Source: Pedobacter cryoconitis (GTDB lineage: Bacteria > Bacteroidota > Bacteroidia > Sphingobacteriales > Sphingobacteriaceae). From it: a stretch of DNA of 64,000 nt. The translations under genes were made by a program, and so were the position numbers. The stretch is from positions 3,906,001-3,970,000 of the forward strand of contig NZ_CP014504.1 in assembly GCF_001590605.1 (NCBI RefSeq), in the 5' to 3' direction. Of the stretch, positions 56,992 through 64,000 are shown one piece after another (positions within the stretch are counted from its first letter, which is position 1; every line of letters starts with the position of its first letter). Below the pieces are notes generated by a model. That model searched no databases and was not told the origin of the DNA. It saw only the letters and a list, made by a program, of their open reading frames with translations.

Positions 56992-58221
56992 ATGATTAAA
57001 TATCTCTTTGGGACAGTCTTGCTTTTATTATTCTGCCTGAATACGCATGCACAAAAGTTGTATACAATAAGTGGACAAGTAAAGGATAAAAAGGGAGAAA
57101 CATTGCCCGGAGCCGGTATTTATCTGAGTGGGTATACGACTGCCACGGTCACCAATAATGATGGTCAGTTTACCTTGTCCAAGATAAAACCCGGATCATA
57201 TGAAGTGGTGGTCCAAATGATGGGTTACCTGCCTTATAGTAAAAGTGTGATCATTTCTGATCAGGCAGTGAACATCACAATTATCCTGGCAGAGAACACC
57301 GTACAATTGAATGAAGTAGTGATCCGGGCTGATCCTGACAGGGAAAAGAATCTTAAATTATTTGAAGATTTCTTTATCGGCCGCACGCCTAATTCTGCCA
57401 AATGTAAGATCCTGAACCCGCAGGTTCTGTATATTAAGTACGATGGGGATGCGCGCGTATTAAGTGTAACTACCAATGAATTTCTGGTCGTCGAGAATAA
57501 AGCATTAGGCTACCGGTTAAAATACATGCTTAATCTTTTTGAATATAATTTTAACACGAGGATTGTCTACTTCTCAGGCCTTCCGGTATTTGAAGATTTG
57601 AAAGGCTCTGGTCGGAAAAGAAAAACCTGGCTTAATAATAGAGAAATTGCTTATGCAGGTTCACCACAACATTTCTTTCAATCTCTTTACCAGAATAAAG
57701 TAGAAGAAAACGGTTTTATCATCTATAAAAGGATTAAAACAAAGAATCCTAACCGGCCATCAGACGCTTATATTGCTTCAACAAAAGCACGGCTGATGAA
57801 AAGAATGCACGGAGCAAGCACTATAGGTTCAGTATTCACCGATTCTCTGCTGATGATGCAGCGCCTCTATGATCTCCCTAAAGAATTTACGAGCCTTGAT
57901 ATGTCGGGTGTAGCAACTGATACTTTAGTCAAGCGCATTTACCCCAATATGAAAACCATCAATTATAAAGATGAACTCTATGTGATGTACACTAAGGAAG
58001 AAGAAAGCAATGCTTATTCCAACACTGGCCATTATGTAATGAGGCCCTTAACAGTTCCCAATTATCAGATCTCGGTAGTTAGTATGCTAAAAGGCCCCGT
58101 TAGTTTTTATCCAAATGGTGCAATACACGATTCAAAAGCCATACTCTTTGAAGGCTTCTGGGCCTATGAGAAAATTGGTGATATGGTGCCCATGGATTAT
58201 GTCCCGATAAATAAAAGATAA
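56992..58221 (+). CDS. secreted protein with CarboxypepD_reg-like N-terminal domain
   Basis: A 409-aa protein with a signal peptide (about 1-20, THAQ). Residues 23-110 form a carboxypeptidase regulatory-like beta-sandwich (ISGQVKDKKGETLPGAGIYL, then VVVQMMGYLPYSKSV and NEVVIRA), the type found at the start of TonB-dependent receptors. The remaining 300 residues have no plug or barrel and no family I recognise. It is likely periplasmic or on the inner face of the outer membrane. It is a single gene between fabI and the radical SAM gene. Confidence 0.8.
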   Translation: MIKYLFGTVLLLLFCLNTHAQKLYTISGQVKDKKGETLPGAGIYLSGYTTATVTNNDGQFTLSKIKPGSYEVVVQMMGYLPYSKSVIISDQAVNITIILAENTVQLNEVVIRADPDREKNLKLFEDFFIGRTPNSAKCKILNPQVLYIKYDGDARVLSVTTNEFLVVENKALGYRLKYMLNLFEYNFNTRIVYFSGLPVFEDLKGSGRKRKTWLNNREIAYAGSPQHFFQSLYQNKVEENGFIIYKRIKTKNPNRPSDAYIASTKARLMKRMHGASTIGSVFTDSLLMMQRLYDLPKEFTSLDMSGVATDTLVKRIYPNMKTINYKDELYVMYTKEEESNAYSNTGHYVMRPLTVPNYQISVVSMLKGPVSFYPNGAIHDSKAILFEGFWAYEKIGDMVPMDYVPINKR

Positions 58222-58233
58222 TTTCCTTTTCGC

Positions 58234-58256
58234 AATTACTAAAAATATTAGTAATT
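58234..58256 (+). promoter_or_regulatory. perfect palindrome just upstream of the radical SAM gene
   Basis: AATTACTAA (58234-58242) and TTAGTAATT (58248-58256) are perfect inverted arms around AAATA, 6 nt before the ATG. The position fits an operator or a translational hairpin. Confidence 0.45.
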
Positions 58257-58262
58257 TTAAGG

Positions 58263-59336
58263 ATGATTTCAGCGGACAAGACAGAAGAGCAATATTTGAA
58301 GGGGAGAGGTGCGCAATTTAACCCTCATAATCATTTCTTAGCCCATTCCTATGTCAAAGAACACAGCGAGGGAATAGACGATTGGGAAAATGAAAACCAT
58401 AAGACCAGCTTCATCATAGGCAAGTCGAAGACTATCGTCAATAAAGTGACCAGTCCCGATGTGGGCATGGCTTATTCCCTCAACCCCTATCAAGGCTGTG
58501 AACACGGCTGCACCTACTGCTATGCCAGAAACGCACATGAGTATTGGGGTTTCAGTGCCGGCCTGGACTTCGAAAGGAAGATTATTGTCAAAAAGGATGC
58601 TCCACAATTATTTAAGAAATTCCTGGAGCGCAAAGGCTGGAATGCAGAAACTATTTCTCTATCTGGAAATACTGACTGTTATCAACCCGCAGAACGTGAG
58701 TATAAACTGACCCGTCAACTCCTTGAAATTGCCCTTGCTTATAAACAGCCTATAGGGATGATCACTAAAAATGCCTTGATACTCCGCGATCTTGATATCC
58801 TTCAGGAAATGGCTAAACTCAACCTCTGCCTGGTTTACGTTTCCATCAATAGCATGGATGAAAAACTAAGACTGAAGATGGAATCCAGAACTACAACTGT
58901 CAGACAAAGATTAAAAGTAGTAGAAGAACTTAGCAAAGCCGGAATTCCGACCGGAGTCATGGTTGCCCCACTTGTTCCCGGCCTGAGTGATCATGAAATC
59001 CCAAGTGTCTTGAAAACCATTGCATCCTGCGGTGCAGAAAGTGCCGGCTATACGATAGTCAGGCTAAATGGAGCAGTTGGCCCAATCTTCGAAGACTGGT
59101 TACGTCAGAATTTTCCCGACCGTTTTGACAAAGTATGGCATATGATCCAATCCTGCCACGGCGGAACAGTTAACGACAGCAGATTTGGAGAAAGAATGAA
59201 AGGTGAAGGTAATATTGCAAAAATGATTCACGACACCTTCAAATTACATTGCAGAATCAATCATTTGAATCTTAAAAAAATACACCTTGATTCTAGTTTA
59301 TTCAGTATTCCAAAGCCACAGTTAAGCTTATTCTAG
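58263..59336 (+). CDS. PA0069 family radical SAM protein (SPL-related)
   Basis: A 357-aa iron-sulfur enzyme. The radical SAM cluster motif is CEHGCTYCYAR with C79, C83 and C86, and the N-terminal GRGAQFNPHNHF is typical of the PA0069 group, related to spore photoproduct lyase. SGNTDCYQPAEREYKLTRQL is another hallmark. Members are annotated in many bacteria without a known reaction; DNA repair has been suggested by similarity only. A perfect palindrome precedes the start. Confidence 0.88.
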   Translation: MISADKTEEQYLKGRGAQFNPHNHFLAHSYVKEHSEGIDDWENENHKTSFIIGKSKTIVNKVTSPDVGMAYSLNPYQGCEHGCTYCYARNAHEYWGFSAGLDFERKIIVKKDAPQLFKKFLERKGWNAETISLSGNTDCYQPAEREYKLTRQLLEIALAYKQPIGMITKNALILRDLDILQEMAKLNLCLVYVSINSMDEKLRLKMESRTTTVRQRLKVVEELSKAGIPTGVMVAPLVPGLSDHEIPSVLKTIASCGAESAGYTIVRLNGAVGPIFEDWLRQNFPDRFDKVWHMIQSCHGGTVNDSRFGERMKGEGNIAKMIHDTFKLHCRINHLNLKKIHLDSSLFSIPKPQLSLF

Positions 59337-59345
59337 GAAAGACGC

Positions 59346-59459
59346 ATTCTTAAAGCTTCTCCAAAAAGCAAGAGCAATAGTCTTTCAAGGAACCTGACCA
59401 AAAAGTGATAGCAAAGGTATTCCTAAAGCTTCTCCAAAAAGCAAGAGTAAAGGTCTTTC
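59346..59459 (+). repeat. degenerate tandem repeats after the radical SAM gene
   Basis: Copies at 59346-59386 and 59419-59459 match in 37 of 41 positions. The sequence between them (59387-59418) is a more diverged copy sharing CCAAAAAG and CAAAGGT. A fourth faint copy may follow. No open frame runs through all copies. Confidence 0.7.
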
Positions 59460-59550
59460 CTGTTTTTACTTTTCCCAACCCAAAAAGTAATCCCGACAAG
59501 CAACCTTAATATAAACCGCTCCGCTAAACCCCGGCCATGTTACATAAACC

Positions 59551-59638
59551 TTTAAAAAAACAGGGTATGGTATTTCAAGACCTTGGCCGCCCCTTCAGGC
59601 GGGTGCCGGCTTGAAATACCATACCCTGTTTTTTTAAA
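59551..59638. terminator. long perfect palindrome between convergent genes, probable bidirectional terminator
   Basis: Arms 59551-59579 and 59610-59638 are fully complementary over 29 bp, with A7 and T7 tracts around a GC core. The 30-nt loop has its own small hairpin (CCGCC/GGCGG). It lies between the radical SAM gene and clpC, which converge. Together with the repeats before it, it fills the 355-nt gap. Confidence 0.8.
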
Positions 59639-59691
59639 ACTAAAAAGGCCACCTTTACAGGCAGCCTTTTATATTTCAGTATTGGAGGAAC

Positions 59692-62232
59692 TTACTCAAC
59701 ACTTCCTTCCTCTTTTTTCTTCTTTTTACCCGGGCTTTTATTTTCAACTACAATAAGATCAGTTTCCTTATTGTAATCAATCTCAAGCGTATCTCCATCA
59801 TTGATCTCCCCTTTCAGGATTTCTTCAGCAATCGGATCTTCCAGATATTTCTGTATCGCACGTTTAAGCGGACGGGCACCAAAGTTAATATCGAAACCTT
59901 TATCAGCAATAAACTCTTTTGCTACTTCAGTCAACTTAACCTCATAGCCTAAACTATGAACCCTGCCAAACAATGACTTCAACTCGATATCAATGATTTT
60001 GAAGATTTCATCTTTACCTAAAGTATTGAATACAACCACATCATCCACACGATTCAGGAACTCAGGAGCAAATGCACGTTTCAAAGCGTTCTCAATTACC
60101 CCTCTTGAATGTGCATCAACCTGATTAGTTTTTGCATTCGTAGAGAAACCAATACCCTGACCGAAATCTTTAAGCTGACGTGCACCAATGTTAGAAGTCA
60201 TGATGATAATCGTGTTTCTAAAATCGACTTTACGACCTAAACTATCAGTCAGCTGACCTTCATCCAATACCTGTAACAGGATATTGAACACATCCGGATG
60301 AGCTTTTTCAATCTCATCCAATAAGATAACAGCATAAGGTTTACGGCGTACTTTCTCCGTTAACTGACCACCTTCTTCATAACCAACATATCCCGGAGGC
60401 GCTCCCACTAAACGTGAAACAGCAAATTTCTCCATATACTCACTCATGTCAATCTGAATCAGTGAATCATCACTATCGAACATGAACCTTGCCAATTCCT
60501 TAGCTAATTCAGTTTTACCAACACCTGTAGGGCCTAAGAAAATAAACGAACCAATAGGTTTCTTAGGATCTTTCAACCCAGCTCTTGTACGTTGAATAGC
60601 TTTACTTAATTTCTTGATCGCATCGTCCTGACCAATAATTTTAGTTGCTATAGTATCATACATATTCAGCAATTTCACGCTGTCAGTCTGACCCACACGT
60701 TGTAAAGGAATACCAGTCATCATGGAAACAACCTCTGCAACATTATCCTCAGTTACGGTGTAACGTTTAGTTTTAGTTTCAGCTTCCCATTCAGTTTTAG
60801 CACGATCAAGCTCTTCTAAAAGATTCTTCTCAGTATCTCTTAATTTTGCAGCTTCCTCATACTTCTGACTCTTTACAACTTTATTTTTCTCAACCTTGAT
60901 ATTTTCAATCTTAGTTTCAATATCAATGATGTTTTCAGGAACATGAATATTAGTTAAATGTACCCTTGAACCAGCCTCATCCAATGCATCAATAGCCTTG
61001 TCCGGAAGGAACCTGTCAGTAATATATCTTGTAGTCAAAGCAACGCAGGCATTTATTGCCTCGTTTGTGTAAGTAACACCGTGATGTTCCTCATACTTCT
61101 CTTTGATACGGTTTAAGATCTCAATAGTTTCATCAGGAGAAGCTGGCTCGATCATTACCTTTTGGAAACGACGGTCTAAAGCCCCATCTTTTTCAATATA
61201 CTGACGGTACTCATCTAAAGTAGTAGCACCAATACATTGAATTTCACCTCTCGCTAAAGCAGGTTTGAACATATTGGAAGCATCCAGGGAACCAGAAGCT
61301 CCACCAGCACCAACAATAGTATGGATCTCATCAATGAATAAAATTACATCAGTTGATTTTTCCAGTTCATTCATAACTGCTTTCATGCGTTCCTCAAACT
61401 GTCCGCGGTATTTAGTTCCAGCAACCAAAGAAGCAAGATCTAACGTAACCACACGTTTATTGAACAACACTCTTGAAACCTTACGTTGAACAATGCGCAA
61501 AGCAAGCCCTTCAGCAATCGCCGACTTACCTACACCTGGCTCACCAATCAAAATAGGATTATTCTTTTTACGACGGGAAAGGATTTGAGAAACACGCTCA
61601 ATCTCTTTTTCACGCCCTACAATAGGGTCCAGACGGCCTTCTTCTGCAGCTTTTGTTAAGTCTCTTCCAAAATTGTCCAGAACAGGGGTTTTGGATTTAA
61701 TGTCAGATACTTTTTTGGGACTGCTAAAGCTTTCCTCTTCACGGTAATCATCATCACCACCAGTAGAAGCACTACCTTGGGTTTCATCTCTGAAACCATT
61801 TTTATTAACTTCTACTTCTTGTTTGAAGATTTCGTAATTGATGCTGTACTGCAATAATATCTGAGAAGCGATATTATCATCATCACGAAGGATGGACAAC
61901 AGCAAATGCTCTGTTCCTATTAAATCACTTTTGAAGATTTTGGCTTCCAGATAAGTGATTTTTAATACTTTTTCGGCCTGTTTGGTTAAGGGGATATTTC
62001 CCAGATTAACCGTCACACTGGATGTACCTCTTACTGCTTCCTCAATTGAGCGGCGCAATTTAGACGTATCAACCCCCAGCGATTTCAATATTTTGATAGC
62101 CATTCCATCGCCTTCGCGAATCAGACCCAACAAAAGATGCTCAGCGCCTATATAATCATGACCTAATCTCAGGGCTTCTTCCCTGCTAAACGAAATCACG
62201 TCTTTTACTTGTGGTGAAAATTTAGCTTCCAT
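59692..62232 (-). CDS. clpC: ATP-dependent Clp protease ATP-binding subunit ClpC
   Basis: An 846-aa AAA+ unfoldase that feeds substrates to ClpP. Two N-terminal repeats (about 1-145, starting [20 protein letters not shown]) bind adaptors. The first AAA module has [16 protein letters not shown], a UVR motif lies in [19 protein letters not shown] near 465, and the second module has [14 protein letters not shown]. The middle UVR motif marks ClpC rather than ClpB, which has a long coiled coil. The C-terminus ends in a Lys/Glu-rich tail. A 340-nt leader region with two hairpins is upstream. Confidence 0.95.
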   Translation of the reverse strand: MEAKFSPQVKDVISFSREEALRLGHDYIGAEHLLLGLIREGDGMAIKILKSLGVDTSKLRRSIEEAVRGTSSVTVNLGNIPLTKQAEKVLKITYLEAKIFKSDLIGTEHLLLSILRDDDNIASQILLQYSINYEIFKQEVEVNKNGFRDETQGSASTGGDDDYREEESFSSPKKVSDIKSKTPVLDNFGRDLTKAAEEGRLDPIVGREKEIERVSQILSRRKKNNPILIGEPGVGKSAIAEGLALRIVQRKVSRVLFNKRVVTLDLASLVAGTKYRGQFEERMKAVMNELEKSTDVILFIDEIHTIVGAGGASGSLDASNMFKPALARGEIQCIGATTLDEYRQYIEKDGALDRRFQKVMIEPASPDETIEILNRIKEKYEEHHGVTYTNEAINACVALTTRYITDRFLPDKAIDALDEAGSRVHLTNIHVPENIIDIETKIENIKVEKNKVVKSQKYEEAAKLRDTEKNLLEELDRAKTEWEAETKTKRYTVTEDNVAEVVSMMTGIPLQRVGQTDSVKLLNMYDTIATKIIGQDDAIKKLSKAIQRTRAGLKDPKKPIGSFIFLGPTGVGKTELAKELARFMFDSDDSLIQIDMSEYMEKFAVSRLVGAPPGYVGYEEGGQLTEKVRRKPYAVILLDEIEKAHPDVFNILLQVLDEGQLTDSLGRKVDFRNTIIIMTSNIGARQLKDFGQGIGFSTNAKTNQVDAHSRGVIENALKRAFAPEFLNRVDDVVVFNTLGKDEIFKIIDIELKSLFGRVHSLGYEVKLTEVAKEFIADKGFDINFGARPLKRAIQKYLEDPIAEEILKGEINDGDTLEIDYNKETDLIVVENKSPGKKKKKEEGSVE

Positions 62233-62572
62233 ATATACCTTTTCTTAAACGCAACGCCCCTAAACTATAAAAATGTTTTATAAATAAGCGTCACCTATAT
62301 GATTTATTTTATCAACAATTACGCCATAGAGCGGAAGAAAGATTTCGTTACTGATCTAATTCCATTAAACTTACTAAGTTTTGACACTAATAACAATATT
62401 ATTTTATTAACCAGAGGAAAATAAATACTTCTAAAGTAGCTTAAATAATCACAAAAGGAACCATTTTCAAACCTTTTGGGAGAATTGTCCCAAAAATGTA
62501 ATGATTATTATGCCATAAACGACCTGTCATTTTGCTAGTTACCCCAAACTAAAAGCAACAAAATGGCAGTCT
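62233..62572. other. region between clpC and the small hypothetical gene
   Basis: AT-rich, no gene. It has a perfect 8-bp hairpin (TTTTGGGA, loop GAATTG, TCCCAAAA, 62474-62495) and a longer hairpin with arms CTGTCATTTTG and CAAAATGGCAG (62525-62571) that directly follows the small gene's stop. No clear -7 box for clpC was found. Confidence 0.5.
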
Positions 62573-62794
62573 TTAATTAGAATTCTCAATCCATTCCCCT
62601 ATTTTGGTAGCTATAGGCTTCAGTATGTTATATTCTGTTTTCCAGATTACTTTTTCATTATCGATTTCATGGCTGATGGAACCAATAAATCTGGCTTCTG
62701 AGAACACTCTGTAGATGGTATTTTCTTCTCCGGAGAGAATTAAGAATTTTCTTTTTTGACCACGATATTCATCTTCATAGTTATATTGCTCCAT
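62573..62794 (-). CDS. small hypothetical protein, 73 aa
   Basis: A 73-aa acidic, soluble protein (MEQYNYEDEYRGQKRKFLIL at the start) with no signal peptide, membrane helix or recognised family. The pattern of charged strands with IYRVFSEARFIGSISHEIDN looks like a small beta-rich domain. A hairpin follows its stop. The composition suggests a real gene, but there is no functional clue. Confidence 0.6.
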   Translation of the reverse strand: MEQYNYEDEYRGQKRKFLILSGEENTIYRVFSEARFIGSISHEIDNEKVIWKTEYNILKPIATKIGEWIENSN

Positions 62795-62902
62795 AATTAA
62801 GCTTAGTATATATTAAACGCAGTAAAGCTCTAAAAAATTTCACTGATATTTCCCTATTCTTGGGGACAAAAACATTTCCCGGCCGATCCTTTAAATCGTA
62901 TC

Positions 62903-63508
62903 ATGATATATAACCTTATTTTAGAAAATATAACCAAGCACATTTCGCTCGATCAGGAGGAAATTCATTATTTCACCTCTTGCCTGAAGCAAAAGAAAGT
63001 TTCAAAAAAGGAGTTCATCCTGAAAGGAGAACAAACCTGTAAGTATATCAATTTTGTTCATTCAGGTATATTAAGAGCATATTACCTGGATAAAGAAGGT
63101 AAACAATCCACTATTATGTTTGCTGTTACAGACTGGTGGATAACAGATATGTTTTGTTTCATCAATGATCAGCCAGCTATGCTGACTATTGAAGCTGTAG
63201 AAGAAAGTATTATTTTTCAGTTATCAAAAGATGATCTGGATAGTTTATATATCAAAACACCCAAATTTGAGCGGTTCTTCAGGATAATTTTCCAGAATGC
63301 CTATATCAGAGAACAACTCAGAACAATACAAAACTTATCACTTACGGCAGAAGAGCGGTACAATAGCTTTATCAATAAATATCCCCAAGTGGTTAAACAA
63401 GTTACTCAAAAACAGATCGCCTCTTACCTGGGTATTACGCCGGAGTTTTTAAGTACGATCCGCAGTAATAAGCATAAAATTAATGTTTCGTTTGATAAAA
63501 TTTCTTAA
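62903..63508 (+). CDS. Crp/Fnr family transcriptional regulator
   Basis: A 201-aa regulator. The cyclic-nucleotide-binding-like beta roll covers about 25-120 (FILKGEQTCKYINFVHSGIL, then EAVEESIIFQLSKDDL). The helix-turn-helix is near the C-terminus, TQKQIASYLGITPEFLSTIRS. It lacks the Fnr cysteine cluster, and the canonical cAMP-binding residues are not obvious, so the ligand is unknown. It resembles many Bacteroidota Crp-like proteins. The next gene lies 57 nt downstream on the same strand. Confidence 0.88.
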   Translation: MIYNLILENITKHISLDQEEIHYFTSCLKQKKVSKKEFILKGEQTCKYINFVHSGILRAYYLDKEGKQSTIMFAVTDWWITDMFCFINDQPAMLTIEAVEESIIFQLSKDDLDSLYIKTPKFERFFRIIFQNAYIREQLRTIQNLSLTAEERYNSFINKYPQVVKQVTQKQIASYLGITPEFLSTIRSNKHKINVSFDKIS

Positions 63509-63565
63509 TCTACCTTATTTTTTTCAGCCGTTTTGTTCTCTTGTTTTGTATGAAAAATTAAAGAT

Positions 63566-63925
63566 ATGTTGATACTTATAGCAGGCCCTTACCGCAGCGG
63601 GACAAATGACGATCCCGAATTAATCACACAAAATTTAAGCAGATTAGAAGCTGTAGCACTTCCTTTGTTCCGTTTGGGGCATATTCCTATGATTGGCGAG
63701 TGGGTAGCATTACCCCTGCTTCATCTTGCAGGTTCAAAAAAACCAGGTGATGAAGCTTATGAAGAGATTTTATATCCTGTAGCACATCGGCTACTTTCAA
63801 AATGTGACGCAGTGTTACGACTTGAAGGTGCTTCTAAAGGAGCTGATGAAGATGTAAGGATTGCGAAAGAAAGAGGATTAAAGGTTTATTATAGTTTGGA
63901 TGATGTACCTCATGCTGATGAATAA
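63566..63925 (+). CDS. DUF4406 domain protein (nucleoside deoxyribosyltransferase-like fold)
   Basis: A 119-aa protein of the DUF4406 group. The start LILIAGPYRSGTNDDPE and the GASKGADEDVRIAKERGLKVY stretch resemble nucleoside 2-deoxyribosyltransferase-like proteins. Catalytic activity is unproven. It may be cotranscribed with the Crp-like regulator. The remaining 75 nt of the window hold no further feature. Confidence 0.78.
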   Translation: MLILIAGPYRSGTNDDPELITQNLSRLEAVALPLFRLGHIPMIGEWVALPLLHLAGSKKPGDEAYEEILYPVAHRLLSKCDAVLRLEGASKGADEDVRIAKERGLKVYYSLDDVPHADE

Positions 63926-64000
63926 TATGCTTTGATGAGCTTTTTCCTGTTGAATTAAATGATCAATGACCCTATTATAGAATAGGGAATTACCTCCCTA

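Overview
The window is a stretch of a Bacteroidota chromosome, most likely Sphingobacteriaceae and Pedobacter-like. The reasons are the many Bacteroidota-restricted families (DUF4294, DUF4783, DUF4835/PorD, HU-CCDC81/SPOR, BshB1, PafA-type phosphatase, IcmF), the recurrent Bacteroidota promoter element TAnnTTTG in front of genes, the near absence of Shine-Dalgarno sequences, and the 16S sequence. The genus is an inference; no alignment was run.

Layout. 1-1.9 kb (minus): DUF4294, a glutathione peroxidase and the bacillithiol enzyme BshB1, cut by the window edge. 2-7.5 kb (plus): Rel/SpoT, Fur, PurA, PabB. 7.5-10.4 kb (minus): DUF4783, NadC, PlsY, an M48 lipoprotein protease. 10.6-13.4 kb: GpmI with a small lipoprotein, facing a TPR protein across a perfect bidirectional terminator. 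13.6-22.8 kb: Lon, LpxR-like, ArfB, Cmk, ribosomal protein S1, a DCC protein, PyrR-PyrB. 23-34.5 kb (plus): a 1006-aa TPR protein, a plugless outer-membrane barrel, an HU-transmembrane-SPOR protein, ExbB, ExbD and a TonB/TolA-like protein, then FolC and a PafA-like phosphatase. 34.7-39.1 kb: fused isobutyryl-CoA mutase IcmF and, convergent, an acyl-ACP desaturase.

39.4-45.2 kb (minus): a complete rRNA operon (16S, tRNA-Ile, tRNA-Ala, 23S, 5S) driven by two tandem consensus promoters. 45.2-48.4 kb is the accessory part. It holds a phased 11-bp repeat array forming a long hairpin, and an IS3-family element that split a DUF4337 gene, whose last transmembrane helix can still be read on the far side. 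It also holds a decayed outer-membrane-barrel tail.

48.4-56 kb (plus): bamD, rpoZ, coaBC, porD and recN, with a BlaI/BlaR1-like regulator pair and its likely operators placed between porD and recN. 56-62.3 kb: FabI, a CarboxypepD_reg protein, a PA0069-type radical SAM protein, a 29-bp perfect palindrome, and ClpC on the other strand. 62.5-64 kb: a small unknown protein, a Crp/Fnr regulator and a DUF4406 protein.

Most of the window is housekeeping. The best candidate for an under-described system is the 23-31.4 kb cluster. It resembles a Tol-Pal-like envelope machine (TolQ/TolR-type motor, periplasmic transducer, TPR partner) and adds a protein that could join a cytoplasmic DNA-binding-type HU domain to septal peptidoglycan through a SPOR domain. 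This role is inferred from domain content and gene order only.
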